Assembly (NCBI GenBank): GCA_050012775.1
Contig: JBEKGN010000002.1
Coordinates: 186,001 to 250,000, forward strand
DNA from: Roseiarcus sp050012775
GTDB lineage: Bacteria > Pseudomonadota > Alphaproteobacteria > Rhizobiales > Beijerinckiaceae
Reading direction: 5' to 3'
DNA length: 64,000 bases
Part shown: piece after piece, positions 1 to 8,541 of the stretch
How the letters are laid out: every line of letters starts with the position of its first letter
Position numbering within the stretch: position 1 is the stretch's first letter
Made by a program: the position numbers and the translations under genes
The notes under the pieces: model-generated
Database searches by the model: none
What the model saw: the letters and a program-made list of their open reading frames with translations, nothing else
Told to the model about the DNA's origin: nothing

Positions 1-1
1 G

Positions 2-310
2 CCGATCGTCGTCCTCGTGATCGACAACGGCATGTACGGCACGATCCGCATGCATCAGGAGCGCGAATATCCCGGCCGGATCAGCGCGACGCAATTGCGC
101 AATCCCGATTTCGCCGCTTACGCGCGCGCGTTCGGCGGCCATGGCGAAACGGTCGACGAGACGGGGGACTTCCTGCCCGCCTTCGCGCGCGCGCTTCGAT
201 CGGGCAAGCCGGCGATCCTGCATGTGAAAGTGGACCCGGAGGCGATCACGCCGGCGACGACGCTGAGCGCGATCCGCGAGGCCGCGTTGAAGCGTCGCGC
301 AGGGTCGTGA
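2..310 (+). CDS. TPP-dependent enzyme, C-terminal part (acetolactate synthase-like), 5' truncated by window edge
   Basis: The reading frame is open from the first bases and ends at TGA 308-310, so only about the last 102 residues are present. The visible part starts in the TPP-binding domain: the run IDNGMYGTIRMHQE matches the segment after the Mg/TPP (GDG...N) motif in acetolactate synthase, benzoylformate decarboxylase and related enzymes. The segment FAAYARAFGGHGETV and the ending KPAILHVKVDPEAITP are also typical of this superfamily's C-terminus. The substrate cannot be assigned without the N-terminal two thirds. A TauE/SafE permease gene follows after 12 bp on the same strand and may be co-transcribed. 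Confidence 0.8.
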   Translation, partial: PIVVLVIDNGMYGTIRMHQEREYPGRISATQLRNPDFAAYARAFGGHGETVDETGDFLPAFARALRSGKPAILHVKVDPEAITPATTLSAIREAALKRRAGS

Positions 311-322
311 GCGACGCGCGCG

Positions 323-1084
323 ATGCCTGATTCCTGGCTGCTGATCGGAGCGGTGGCGCTCGGCGCGGCGTTGGCGGGCTTCGTCCAGGGGCTTTCCGGC
401 TTCGCCTTCTCCCTCGTCGCGATGGGTCTGTGGGCCTGGGCGCTGCCGCCGCAGATCGCGGCGCCGCTCGCGGTGTTCGGCGCGCTGCTCGGGCAGGTGG
501 CGAGCTTCGCTTCGGTGCGCGGCGGCTTCGATCTCAGGCGCATTGCGCCGCTCGTCGTCGGCGGCGCGCTCGGCGTGCCGGTCGGCGTATTCTTGCTGCA
601 CAACGCCGATCCCGTGCGCTTCAAGCTCGCGATCGGGACGGTGCTGACGCTTTACGGCCTCTTCGGCCTGCTCGTGCGCGATCCCCCGCGCGTCACGGCG
701 GGCGGGAGCGGCCTCGACGCCTTCGCCGGCCTCGTCGGCGGCGTGCTCGGCGGCCTAGGCGGCATGTCGGGGACCGTGCCGGCGATCTGGACGCAATTGC
801 GCGGCTGGAAGCGCGATCTCAGGCGCGCGACGATGCAAATCTACAATATAGCGATGCACGTCCTGACGCTTGCCGCCTACGCGCGCACGGGAACCCTCGA
901 CGCGAGGGCGTTTCATCTGTTCGTCCTCGTCGCGCCGGCGATGCTGATCCCCTCCTATTTCGGCGCGCGGCTCTATCACCGCTTCAGCGAAAAGACGTTC
1001 GAGCGGCTGGTGCTGGCGCTGCTGCTGGCGTCCGGGATCGCATTGCTGGTCGGCGGCGTAAGGGCGCTGGGAGGGAAGTCGTAG
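323..1084 (+). CDS. TauE/SafE (TSUP) family membrane permease
   Basis: Protein of 253 residues made almost entirely of hydrophobic helices (about eight), the usual size for the TSUP/TauE-SafE family of sulfite, sulfonate or organic anion exporters. The N-terminus has the family-like stretch LAGFVQGLSGFAFSLVAMG, and the second half repeats it as FAGLVGGVLGGLGGMSGTVP, reflecting the internal duplication of this family. It lies 12 bp after the TPP enzyme gene, so it may move a substrate or product of that pathway. The transported compound cannot be read from the sequence. Confidence 0.85.
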   Translation: MPDSWLLIGAVALGAALAGFVQGLSGFAFSLVAMGLWAWALPPQIAAPLAVFGALLGQVASFASVRGGFDLRRIAPLVVGGALGVPVGVFLLHNADPVRFKLAIGTVLTLYGLFGLLVRDPPRVTAGGSGLDAFAGLVGGVLGGLGGMSGTVPAIWTQLRGWKRDLRRATMQIYNIAMHVLTLAAYARTGTLDARAFHLFVLVAPAMLIPSYFGARLYHRFSEKTFERLVLALLLASGIALLVGGVRALGGKS

Positions 1085-1147
1085 CCGTTGCGCGCCCACC
1101 TGCCGGCAGCCATGATGATGTCGGGTTCGAGACGACGAGGTCGCCCC

Positions 1148-2035
1148 ATGAATGTTGACGAAGCCCTGCGCCAGTTTGTCGCCGCCGAGGAGGCGCCGCG
1201 CGTCGCGATGCAATGGGCGCTCGACCACTGGGACGAAGCTTCGCCGCGTTTCATCGCCAGGCTGCGCGCTTTCGCCGCCGGCGCCAACCGCTCCGACACG
1301 GCGATGGACGAGCTCTTCTACGTCGTCCATCTCTGCGGCGAGAAGCGCGAAGAACGCGCCTATGCGCCGCTATGCCAGTTGATCGCCGACGACGAGGTGA
1401 TCGCCGAAATGCTCGGCGACGGCGTGACGGAGACCTTGAGCGGCGTCCTCATCAACGTCTGCGACGGCGATCCGGCGCCGCTGATGCGCGCGATCGAAGC
1501 GCCGACCGGCGACGAATTCGCGCGCGCGTCGGCGCTGGAGGCGCTCGGCTATCTCGTGCGCGCGAGGAGCGTTCTCGGCGACGACGAAATGCGCGCCTAT
1601 CTCAAGCGATTGCGCCGGGAAATGAAACCGCGCGGCGAATCCTACGTTTGGACGGCCTGGGCGGCGACGGCCGCCAATCTCGGCTACGACGATCTGCGTC
1701 TCGACGTCGCAATTTTAATCAAGGACGGCTTCATCGGCGAAGGCGATTACAGCCTCGCCGACTTCGAGGAACAGATGAAGATGGCCCGCGAAGATCCCAC
1801 CGGCCTTTCCGGCTTCCAGGGCGATTTCGTAGGCCCGATCGAAGGTTCGATCGAAACGCTCTCGCGATGGTCGAACGCGGACGAGCCCGAATCGGATGAG
1901 GAAGACGGGGAGGAGCTCGACGACGAGCCGGGCTTGGAGGCGCCCTTCGTCAATCCATTGCGCGATGTCGGCCGCAACGATCCGTGCCCGTGCGGCAGCG
2001 GGAAGAAATACAAGAAGTGCTGTCTGGCGGATTAG
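1148..2035 (+). CDS. DUF1186 domain protein with C-terminal SEC-C zinc motif
   Basis: Protein of 295 residues. The body (about residues 10-245) resembles DUF1186, a helical-repeat domain of unknown function (segment MDELFYVVHLCGE). An acidic linker rich in Asp and Glu follows. The C-terminus is a SEC-C motif, NDPCPCGSGKKYKKCC, with the Cys-x-Cys...Cys-Cys pattern that binds zinc, as at the C-terminus of SecA. The frame is open upstream to 1088, but ATG 1148 begins the sequence that looks conserved. SEC-C proteins are often linked to protein quality control or secretion; the role here is unknown. Confidence 0.8.
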   Translation: MNVDEALRQFVAAEEAPRVAMQWALDHWDEASPRFIARLRAFAAGANRSDTAMDELFYVVHLCGEKREERAYAPLCQLIADDEVIAEMLGDGVTETLSGVLINVCDGDPAPLMRAIEAPTGDEFARASALEALGYLVRARSVLGDDEMRAYLKRLRREMKPRGESYVWTAWAATAANLGYDDLRLDVAILIKDGFIGEGDYSLADFEEQMKMAREDPTGLSGFQGDFVGPIEGSIETLSRWSNADEPESDEEDGEELDDEPGLEAPFVNPLRDVGRNDPCPCGSGKKYKKCCLAD

Positions 2036-2103
2036 GGGCTGCGGCCCCGCAGCGGGCTTGCGTCCGACTTCGGCGAGTGGCTCGTCGCCTCGAAGGCCGA
2101 AAT

Positions 2104-2526
2104 TCACGCATCGGCGCCGCCAAGCAGCCGCAGCCCCAGCGCCAGGCCGGCCGCGCGCATCTCGCCATCCAGCGTCGCCAACGCAAGGCGGCGCCGCTGT
2201 GCGAGTTCGACATAGGCCGCGTCGTAAAGGGTGAGTTTGAAGCGGTCCGCCAGCGCCAGCGTCGCGTTCCAGGCGCTGGCGTCAGTGTGCGGATCGATTG
2301 CGATGTCCAGCGCCGCAAGATCGGTGAGCGCGGCGCGGCGGAAGCCGTCGTCGATCTGGCCCTGCCGCATCGCCATCGTCAGGCTGTTGGCGACTTCAAG
2401 CCGCCACAACGCGGGAACGACGGCGCCGTGTTCGGCGACCGCGTCGAACACCTGACGGATCGCCGCCGTCGCTTCGTCGTCGAATATCCAGGCGAGCGTC
2501 GCCGAACTGTCGAGCACGACGCTCAC
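2104..2526 (-). CDS. VapC-type PIN-domain ribonuclease toxin
   Basis: Protein of 140 residues with the PIN-domain layout of VapC toxins: N-terminal MSVVLDSSATLAWIF gives the first acidic metal ligand (Asp6). A central Glu in LWRLEVANSL and a C-terminal Asp in TLYDAAYVELA give the other ligands. VapC toxins are Mg-dependent endoribonucleases, typically cutting tRNA or rRNA. Its start overlaps the end of the antitoxin gene by 4 bp (ATGA), showing translational coupling. The specific RNA target is unknown. Confidence 0.88.
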   Translation of the reverse strand: MSVVLDSSATLAWIFDDEATAAIRQVFDAVAEHGAVVPALWRLEVANSLTMAMRQGQIDDGFRRAALTDLAALDIAIDPHTDASAWNATLALADRFKLTLYDAAYVELAQRRRLALATLDGEMRAAGLALGLRLLGGADA

Positions 2527-2774
2527 GGTCGGCCTTCGTCACGATAAGCCTTCCATTCCGCCCAATCGAAGCGCCCCAACCGCAGCGCTTCCGCTCGCTC
2601 GCGGATGCGACGGACGGCGTCGCGGGCGAGTTCGCGGCTGTGCGTGGGCCGCGCGGGCGCGAGGCGAGCGACCGGCTTGCCGTGACGCGTGATGACGATT
2701 TCCTCGCCCTGTTCAACCCAGTCGAGCAACTGGCCCAGCTTGTTTTTTGCCTCGAAGGCGCCGACCTCACGCAT
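2523..2774 (-). CDS. Phd/YefM-family antitoxin paired with the PIN toxin
   Basis: Protein of 83 residues. The N-terminal half (EVGAFEAKNKLGQLLDWVEQGEE, shown in pieces: AKNKLGQLLDWV then VITRHGKPVARLAP) is the DNA-binding Phd/YefM fold. The charged C-terminal tail, rich in Arg, Glu and Trp, is the expected toxin-wrapping part. It lies directly upstream of the toxin gene with a 4-bp overlap. Antitoxins of this type repress their own promoter; a pair of direct repeats just upstream (2782-2810) could be the operator. Confidence 0.88.
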   Translation of the reverse strand: MREVGAFEAKNKLGQLLDWVEQGEEIVITRHGKPVARLAPARPTHSRELARDAVRRIRERAEALRLGRFDWAEWKAYRDEGRP

Positions 2775-2781
2775 AATTCCA

Positions 2782-2810
2782 CCAGTTCAATCTAGACTAA
2801 TCCAGCTCAA
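2782..2810. promoter_or_regulatory. Direct repeat, possible antitoxin operator
   Basis: CCAGTTCAA (2782-2790) and CCAGCTCAA (2802-2810) differ at one base and are spaced 20 bp start to start, about two helical turns. They sit 8 bp upstream of the antitoxin start codon, where autorepression sites of TA operons usually lie. No convincing -35/-10 pair was found with them, so the assignment rests on position and repetition. Confidence 0.35.
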
Positions 2811-2911
2811 CTTAGGCGAAAGCGAGATTCAAGCGGTTGGCTTTCCCGGTCGCCCTGCAGCGCTCTCGTGCTATAGGCGGCGCAGCGCCGCGCGAATGGG
2901 GGAAATCTATC

Positions 2912-4051
2912 ATGGGTCCGTTGTCCGGCCTCAGGGTCGTCGAAATGGCGGGCATCGGCCCGGCGCCGTTCGCAGGGATGCTGCTCTCCGACATGGGCGC
3001 CGATGTCGTGCGCATCGACCGCAAGGGGGCGGCCAATGCCGACGCGTTCGATCGGGTCAAGAGCGGCGGCTTTCTCGATCGCGGCCGGCGCTCCGTCGCG
3101 CTCGATCTCAAGAAGCCGGAAGCCGTCGCGGTCGCGCTCGAACTGATCGGCGCCGCGGACGCGCTGATCGAGGGCTTTCGTCCCGGCGTGATGGAGCGTC
3201 TGGGCCTCGGCCCCGACGTCTGCCTCGCGCGCAATCCGCGGCTCGTCTTCGGCCGCGTCACCGGATGGGGCCAGAGCGGGCCGCTCGCCAAGACCGTCGG
3301 GCACGACATCGATTATATCGCGCTGACCGGCGCGCTGCACGCGATCGGCGGAAGGGACGCGCCGGCGCCGCCGCTCAACCTGCTCGGCGATTTCGGCGGC
3401 GGCGCGATGGCGCTCGCCTTCGGCGTCGTCTGCGCGCTTCTGGAGGCGCGCACGTCCGGGCGCGGCCAGGTCGTCGACGCCGCGATGACCGACGGCGTCA
3501 GCCTGCTGATGGCGATGACCTACAATCTCAAGGCGAAGGGTCTTTGGCGCGACGAGCGGCAGGCCAACCTGCTCGACGGCGGCGCGCCATTCTACGGCGT
3601 CTATCGCTGCGCCGACGGCCGATGGCTCGCCGTCGGCGCGTTGGAGCCGCAATTTTTCGACGCGCTGATCGCCGCGATGGGGCTCGACGCGCGCGCTTTC
3701 GCCGACCGCTGGAATCCCGCCTCCTGGCCGGCGTTGCGCGCGCTGCTGGAAGAAGCCTTCGCGCGGCGAACGCGCGACGAATGGGGCGCGATCTTCGAGG
3801 GGACGGACGCCTGCGTCGCGCCGGTGCTCGACCTGGACGAGGCGCCGCGTCATCCCCACAATGTCGCGCGCGAGACCTTCCTTGTCCGCGACGGCGCGCC
3901 GCAACCCGCGCCGGCGCCGCGCTTTTCGCGCACCCGGCCCGAAATCGCGCACCCGCCCGCGGCGTCCGGTGAACACGGCGAGGAGATCCTGCGGGAGCGC
4001 GGTTTCACGGCGGAGCGGATCGACGCGCTGAGGCGCGCCGGCGCGCTGTGA
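2912..4051 (+). CDS. CaiB/BaiF family (class III) CoA-transferase
   Basis: Protein of 379 residues. The start MGPLSGLRVVEMAGIGPAP, the catalytic-Asp region around VNADAFDRVKSG, and FRPGVMERLGLGPD with RLVFGRVTGWGQ SGP (split here) are hallmarks of the CaiB/BaiF family, including alpha-methylacyl-CoA racemase. The sequence is nearer to the racemase branch because of the GHDIDYIALTGALHAIG segment. ATG 2912 is chosen because the family begins at this MGPLSG-type motif; the frame runs open to 2837. The gene stands alone, so the acyl-CoA substrate is not indicated by context. Confidence 0.87.
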   Translation: MGPLSGLRVVEMAGIGPAPFAGMLLSDMGADVVRIDRKGAANADAFDRVKSGGFLDRGRRSVALDLKKPEAVAVALELIGAADALIEGFRPGVMERLGLGPDVCLARNPRLVFGRVTGWGQSGPLAKTVGHDIDYIALTGALHAIGGRDAPAPPLNLLGDFGGGAMALAFGVVCALLEARTSGRGQVVDAAMTDGVSLLMAMTYNLKAKGLWRDERQANLLDGGAPFYGVYRCADGRWLAVGALEPQFFDALIAAMGLDARAFADRWNPASWPALRALLEEAFARRTRDEWGAIFEGTDACVAPVLDLDEAPRHPHNVARETFLVRDGAPQPAPAPRFSRTRPEIAHPPAASGEHGEEILRERGFTAERIDALRRAGAL

Positions 4052-4081
4052 ATTCGCCGCGCCGCGGCGCGGGTCGGCCGC

Positions 4082-4549
4082 TCAGGAGTCGTGCCCCGGT
4101 TCGCCGCTTTTCTCGCTGTCGCTGGGATAATGGAAGGAAGCGAAGCGGACGACGAGCACCGCGAGCGCCATGACGAGCGTGCCGCCGGCCAGGATCAGGA
4201 TGCCGGCGTCGGGCGCCGCCTCGCTCTGCACGACGACGATCAAGTGCCGCGTCAGCGCGGTGATGCCGACATAGATCAGGAAGCGCACCGGCATGTGGTT
4301 GGTCTTGAAATAGATGCCGACCATCGAGCCGATTTCGAGGTAGATGAACAGCAGCAGCAGATCCTCGAGCGAGGCATGGCCCTTGGCGATCATCGCCATG
4401 AAGGCGGCCGCGGCGGCCCAGACCGTCGCCGCGCCGATCGCGAACAGGCCGAGAAGATGAAACGCCTCGGAAAGAAGATTGCCGATCGGATCGACGGCGC
4501 CGCGCAGACGCCGCGTCGCAATGTTGCTCGTCACTGGGTCAGGGCGCAC
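4082..4549 (-). CDS. PsiE-like phosphate-starvation-inducible membrane protein
   Basis: Protein of 155 residues with four hydrophobic segments. The run FIYLEIGSMVGIYFKTNHMPVR, seen in parts as YLEIGSMVGIYF and NHMPVRFLIYVGITALTR, is characteristic of the PsiE family. In Escherichia coli PsiE is induced by phosphate starvation, but its function is unknown. The C-terminus is short, soluble and charged. It is a single leftward gene, convergent with the CoA-transferase gene, with 30 bp between the two stops. Confidence 0.82.
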   Translation of the reverse strand: MRPDPVTSNIATRRLRGAVDPIGNLLSEAFHLLGLFAIGAATVWAAAAAFMAMIAKGHASLEDLLLLFIYLEIGSMVGIYFKTNHMPVRFLIYVGITALTRHLIVVVQSEAAPDAGILILAGGTLVMALAVLVVRFASFHYPSDSEKSGEPGHDS

Positions 4550-4691
4550 GATCCGCGTCTCCGTCGTTTCGCGATCGGTCCTGCGCTCCGCCGGGATCGA
4601 AGGCCGAGCTGAAGGCGATTCGCGGGCCAGCTTACCTCAGCGTCCGCATATCCACGAATTCAAGGCCCGGGGTCGGCGCCGGACGACGCCC

Positions 4692-5198
4692 TCACTCGCC
4701 GCTGGCGAACGAAGCGGCGACGCGCGCGACGATCGGATCGTAGCGTCCCTTCAGCGCGCTCGGATAGGTGACGACGAGGCTGTGGAAGACGCCGCCGTCG
4801 CGCGAGAGGATATACTTCTCGTAGAAAACCGAGTCGACGCCGCCGATATCGCGGGCGCCGGAGACGACGAACCAGTTCGCGCCGTTGGCGCGATAGGTGG
4901 TGCGCGCATAGTCCGGGCCGCCGAGCGCCGCCCGCTTCGAGGCGAGCGTGTCGCCGGCGACGTTGTTGGCGGCGAAAACGAGGATCTCGGCGCCGTCGGC
5001 GGCGATCAAGGTGCGGCCGTCGTCGTTCGCGGGCGGCGGCTGCATCGCGAAGCGCGGCGCGGGATAGGAGACCCTCGTGCCGTAGCGGTCGTTGACATAG
5101 ACGACCCAACGGTCCTCGGCGCGCGCGCCGTGGGGCGCCGCCAGCGCGGCGAGCCAACAGACGAGCGCCGCGAATATCGCGAACCGGGCGAATTTCAC
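4692..5198 (-). CDS. Secreted protein of unknown function
   Basis: Protein of 168 residues starting at GTG 5198, chosen because AGGAGG lies 7-8 bp upstream and because an export signal follows at once (KFARFAIFAALVCWLAALAAPHGARAED, a charged start, hydrophobic core and likely Ala-x-Ala cleavage near residue 26). The mature part has no cysteines and no motif I recognise; segments such as RVSYPAPRFAMQPPP suggest a small periplasmic beta-rich domain. It starts 2 bp after the stop of the DsbA-fold isomerase gene, so the two form an operon. Confidence 0.72.
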   Translation of the reverse strand: MKFARFAIFAALVCWLAALAAPHGARAEDRWVVYVNDRYGTRVSYPAPRFAMQPPPANDDGRTLIAADGAEILVFAANNVAGDTLASKRAALGGPDYARTTYRANGANWFVVSGARDIGGVDSVFYEKYILSRDGGVFHSLVVTYPSALKGRYDPIVARVAASFASGE

Positions 5199-5200
5199 CG

Positions 5201-5836
5201 TCAGGCCTCCTTGCGTCCGGTCTCCTCGCGAGAACAGCGCGCCGGCGCGCCGATCGCCCAGTCGAGCCCCTGTTCGAGCCGATCGTTGCCCCAGAAGATC
5301 TCGCCGTCCTCGGCGACGAGGCACGGCGCGCCGGGCAGGCCGAGACTTTTGGCGAGCGCGCATTCGGCTTTCAGCCGCTCCTTGACAGCGCCGTCCTGCG
5401 CGCGCGCCAGCGCGGCCTCGGGTTCGACGCCGATCTCGTTCAGCGCGGCCGCGAGGGTGGCGGGTTCGCCGATCGGCCGGCCTTCGGCGAACTCGGCGCG
5501 GTAGACGGCGCGCGAGAAAGCGGCGCGGCTCTCTCCTTCGAGCGCGAGCGCGACGCGCGCGGCGAGGAGGCTGTTTTGCGGGAACGGGTCGGGCCGCCGC
5601 AGGGGCAGGCCGAGAGCGCCGCAGACGCGCTCCATGTCGCGCCACATATAGCGGCCCTTGGCCGGATAGATGTTGAACGGCGAATCGCGCCAGCCTTGTT
5701 CGGCGAACAGCGGGCCGAGCAGGAACGGGCGCCAGGCGACCTTGACGCCCCGCTCGGCGGCGAGCGCCTCGATTCGCATCGCCGCGGGATAGGAATAGGT
5801 GCTGGCGAACTCGTACCAGAAATCGACCTGCGCCAT
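5201..5836 (-). CDS. DsbA-fold oxidoreductase, 2-hydroxychromene-2-carboxylate isomerase family
   Basis: Protein of 211 residues from ATG 5836, which has AGGAGCG upstream; an alternative start lies 30 bp earlier. The opening VDFWYEFASTYSYPA and the later FLLGPLFAEQGW, PFNIYPAKGRYMWRDMER and GLPGAPCLV match the HCCA isomerase/GST-kappa branch of thioredoxin folds. There is no CxxC pair: the active-site position carries Ser/Thr, as in glutathione-dependent isomerases. In naphthalene degraders the family isomerises 2-hydroxychromene-2-carboxylate, but most genomic copies, like this one with no aromatic-degradation neighbours, have unknown substrates. Confidence 0.8.
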   Translation of the reverse strand: MAQVDFWYEFASTYSYPAAMRIEALAAERGVKVAWRPFLLGPLFAEQGWRDSPFNIYPAKGRYMWRDMERVCGALGLPLRRPDPFPQNSLLAARVALALEGESRAAFSRAVYRAEFAEGRPIGEPATLAAALNEIGVEPEAALARAQDGAVKERLKAECALAKSLGLPGAPCLVAEDGEIFWGNDRLEQGLDWAIGAPARCSREETGRKEA

Positions 5837-6035
5837 GCCGCGCTCCTGTTTGATGGATTTTGGCACGGGAGGCGCGTGAGGCGAAAGGGGCGGCGCTCGA
5901 CAAGCGCCGCGGAGCGATCGATCCCTTCTCGAAAGGAAACGGCCGCCTCGCCCGTCGAGCGAAAGCGGCCGTTGGCGTCAGCCCCTCGGACACGGGGCTT
6001 CTCGCCCGCGTCCGAAGTTCACGCGTCGACGCGAA

Positions 6036-6299
6036 TTACGACTTCGGCGCCTCGGCCGGGGCGGCGGCCGGAGCCGGCTTCTTGACCGCGGGCTTCTTGA
6101 CCGCGGGCTTCTTGACCACGTGTTTCGCCTTGGCCTTGTGCTTCACCTTATGGGCCATCGGCTTCATCGGCGTGGCGGCCGGAGCGGCGGCGGCGGGAGC
6201 GGCGGTGGTGTCAGTGGCGGGCGTGGTCTGCGCCATCGTGACGACGGGCGAGAGGATGAGGGCGGCCCCCAGGCCGATGGCGGCGAGCTTCTTCAGCAT
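6036..6299 (-). CDS. Small secreted Lys/Ala/Pro-rich protein
   Basis: Protein of 87 residues with a clear signal peptide (LKKLAAIGLGAALILSPVV, cleavage near AQ-TT). The mature part is low complexity: an Ala/Thr/Pro stretch, a Lys/His segment (HKVKHKAKAKHVV), then three KKPAV-type units and a Pro/Ala tail. The KKPA units come from a 15-bp tandem repeat at about 6077-6118. ATG 6299 is preceded by GGAGAAAC; the longer frame to 6347 lacks this. Basic histone-like tails of this kind are common in alphaproteobacteria but have no assigned function. Confidence 0.65.
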   Translation of the reverse strand: MLKKLAAIGLGAALILSPVVTMAQTTPATDTTAAPAAAAPAATPMKPMAHKVKHKAKAKHVVKKPAVKKPAVKKPAPAAAPAEAPKS

Positions 6300-6535
6300 T
6301 TTTGTTTCTCCATTGCGAGTCTGCGAACATGTGATCGACTCGTGCATTCAATGGCTAATCGAACATGAATTGGCGATGAACGATCTCCGAGGTCGCGCTT
6401 CGCCTCCTCCGCGCGGAATCGATTTCACCGCGGCGAACTGACGCAGCTTTCCCGAGACGGCCGCCCGCTCGCGCGTCCTCGACGCCGGTTTGACGCCGGA
6501 GCGGCGGCTCCGTAAGAAGCGGCGGAGCGTTGCGC

Positions 6536-7627
6536 ATGTCCCACAACAGTTTCGGCCATCTCTTCCGCGTGACCACCTTCGGCGAAAGCCACGGGGCGGG
6601 AATCGGCTGCGTCGTCGACGGCTGTCCGCCGCTGATCCCGCTTGATGTCGCCGACATCCAGGCCGATCTTGACCGTCGGCGTCCCGGGACATCCCGCTTC
6701 ACCACGCAACGGCGCGAACCCGACGAAGCGCGCATTCTCTCCGGAGTGATGGTCGACGAGCGCAGCGGACGGCAGGTGACGACCGGCGCGCCGATCGCCG
6801 TCTTGATCGAAAACGTCGATCAGCGATCCAAGGACTACAGCGACATCAAGGACAAATACCGTCCCGGCCACGCCGACTACGTCTACGAAGCCAAGTATGG
6901 GATTCGCGACTATCGCGGGGGCGGGCGCTCCTCAGCGCGCGAGACGGCGGCCCGCGTCGCCGCCGGGGCGATCGCCCGCCTGATCATTCCCGGCGTCACC
7001 ATTCGCAGCGCGCTGGTGCAGATGGGCAAGCTGAGGATCGACCGCGCCCGTTGGGACTGGGACGAGGCCGCCCGCAATCCGTTCTTCTGTCCCGACGCCG
7101 AGGCGGCGGCGCGCTTCGCCGACTATCTCGACGAAGTGCGAAAAGCCGGCTCTTCGGTCGGCGCGGTGGTCGAGATCGTCGCCGAGGGCGTTCCGGTCGG
7201 TTGGGGCGCGCCGATCTACGGCAAACTCGACAGCGAGTTGGCGAGCGCGCTGATGAGCGTCAATGCGGTCAAGGGCGTTGAGATCGGCGACGGCTTCGCG
7301 GCGGCGGAGCTTTCGGGCGAGGAGAACGCCGACGAAATGCGCGTCGGGAATGACGGCCGGCCGGCGTTCCTCTCCAATCACGCCGGCGGAATACTCGGCG
7401 GCATCGCCACGGGTCAGCCGATCGTCGCGCGCTTCGCGGTCAAGCCGACTTCGTCGATCCTGTCGCCGCGGCGCACGATCACGCGCTCGGGCGAGAACAC
7501 CGAGATCGTCACCAAGGGTCGGCACGACCCGTGCGTCGGCATCCGCGCCGCGCCGGTGGGCGAGGCGATGGTCGCCTGCGTTCTCGCCGACGCGTTTCTG
7601 CGCCATCGCGCGCAAACCGGCCGATAG
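6536..7627 (+). CDS. aroC: Chorismate synthase
   Basis: Protein of 363 residues, the family's normal length. It converts 5-enolpyruvylshikimate-3-phosphate to chorismate, the last step of the shikimate pathway, using reduced FMN. Signature segments are all present: FGESHGAGIG near the start, RPGHADY, RGGGRSSARETAARVAAGA, the GGILGGIATGQPI block, and KGRHDPCVGIRAAPVGEAM near the end. ATG 6536 is used; a TTG two codons earlier is possible. A sulfurtransferase gene follows after 37 bp. Confidence 0.97.
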   Translation: MSHNSFGHLFRVTTFGESHGAGIGCVVDGCPPLIPLDVADIQADLDRRRPGTSRFTTQRREPDEARILSGVMVDERSGRQVTTGAPIAVLIENVDQRSKDYSDIKDKYRPGHADYVYEAKYGIRDYRGGGRSSARETAARVAAGAIARLIIPGVTIRSALVQMGKLRIDRARWDWDEAARNPFFCPDAEAAARFADYLDEVRKAGSSVGAVVEIVAEGVPVGWGAPIYGKLDSELASALMSVNAVKGVEIGDGFAAAELSGEENADEMRVGNDGRPAFLSNHAGGILGGIATGQPIVARFAVKPTSSILSPRRTITRSGENTEIVTKGRHDPCVGIRAAPVGEAMVACVLADAFLRHRAQTGR

Positions 7628-7664
7628 GGCGCGCTCTGCCGCGCCCAATGGAGATCGCCTGGCC

Positions 7665-8513
7665 ATGAACGCCGCCCCGCCTTCATCGCCGCTCGTCGAG
7701 GTCGACTGGCTCGCCGCGACTATCGGGGCGCCGGACCTCGTCGTTCTCGACGCGTCCTGGTATCTGCCGGCGACGCGGCGCGACGGCCGCGCGGAATTTC
7801 TCGAAGAACATATCGCCGGGGCGGCGTATTTCAGCATCGACGCCATCGCCGATCACTCGACGGCGCTGCCGCATATGCTGCCGGACGCCGAGTCTTTCGC
7901 GCGCGCGGTCGGCGCGCTCGGCGTCGGCGACCGCGACCGCGTCGTCGTCTACGACGGCGACGGCGTGCTTTCCTCGCCGCGCGCGTGGTGGATGTTCCGC
8001 GTTTTCGGCCATCGGCAGGTCTGGGTTCTCGACGGCGGCCTGCCGGCGTGGATCGCGGCCGGACACAGGTTGGAGGCGGGCGAGGCGTCGCCGAAGCCCA
8101 AAATCTTTTCGGCGCGCCGCGACTCCAGCCTCGTGGCGAGTCTCGAAGACGTGCGCTCGGCGCTCGCCGATCGCTCGGCGACGGTCGTCGACGCGCGCGC
8201 GGCGGGGCGCTTCGCCGGGCGCCAGCCGGAGCCGTGGTCGGTCGTCCATGTCGGTCACATGCCCGGGGCGCTCAATGTGCCTTCGGCCGAGGCGTTGGCC
8301 GCAGGGTCCCTCAAGTCGCCCGAAGCGCTCGCCGCCGCTTTCGCCGCGGCGGGCGTCGATCTCGATCGGCCGATCATCACGACCTGCGGATCGGGCGTGA
8401 CCGCCGCGATCCTGACGCTGGCGCTCGCGCGGCTCGGCAGGCCGCTCGGCCGGCTCTATGACGGGTCGTGGGCCGAATGGGGCGCGCGCGCCGATCTGCC
8501 GGCGGTCCGATAG
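7665..8513 (+). CDS. sseA: 3-mercaptopyruvate sulfurtransferase (tandem rhodanese domains)
   Basis: Protein of 282 residues with two rhodanese domains, the N-terminal one inactive and the C-terminal one catalytic. The catalytic loop is CGSGVTA with the persulfide-forming Cys at about residue 241; CG(S/T)GVTA identifies mercaptopyruvate sulfurtransferases rather than thiosulfate rhodaneses (CRxGx(R/K)). GGLPAW and GHMPGALNVP are the usual conserved stretches. It acts in the cytoplasm in cysteine catabolism and sulfur transfer. ATG 7665 has TGGAGAT upstream. Confidence 0.92.
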   Translation: MNAAPPSSPLVEVDWLAATIGAPDLVVLDASWYLPATRRDGRAEFLEEHIAGAAYFSIDAIADHSTALPHMLPDAESFARAVGALGVGDRDRVVVYDGDGVLSSPRAWWMFRVFGHRQVWVLDGGLPAWIAAGHRLEAGEASPKPKIFSARRDSSLVASLEDVRSALADRSATVVDARAAGRFAGRQPEPWSVVHVGHMPGALNVPSAEALAAGSLKSPEALAAAFAAAGVDLDRPIITTCGSGVTAAILTLALARLGRPLGRLYDGSWAEWGARADLPAVR

Positions 8514-8541
8514 CGCGTTCGATTCCCCCGGGGCGCGTTCG

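Noticed and set aside
5201..5993. Longer leftward frame fusing the secreted protein at 4692 with upstream sequence
   Set aside because: It would overlap the isomerase gene in another frame. The GTG at 5198 with AGGAGG and a signal peptide is a better start.
6077..6118. 15-bp tandem repeat considered as a CRISPR or mini-satellite
   Set aside because: It lies inside a coding frame and encodes in-frame KKPAV units; there are no spacers.
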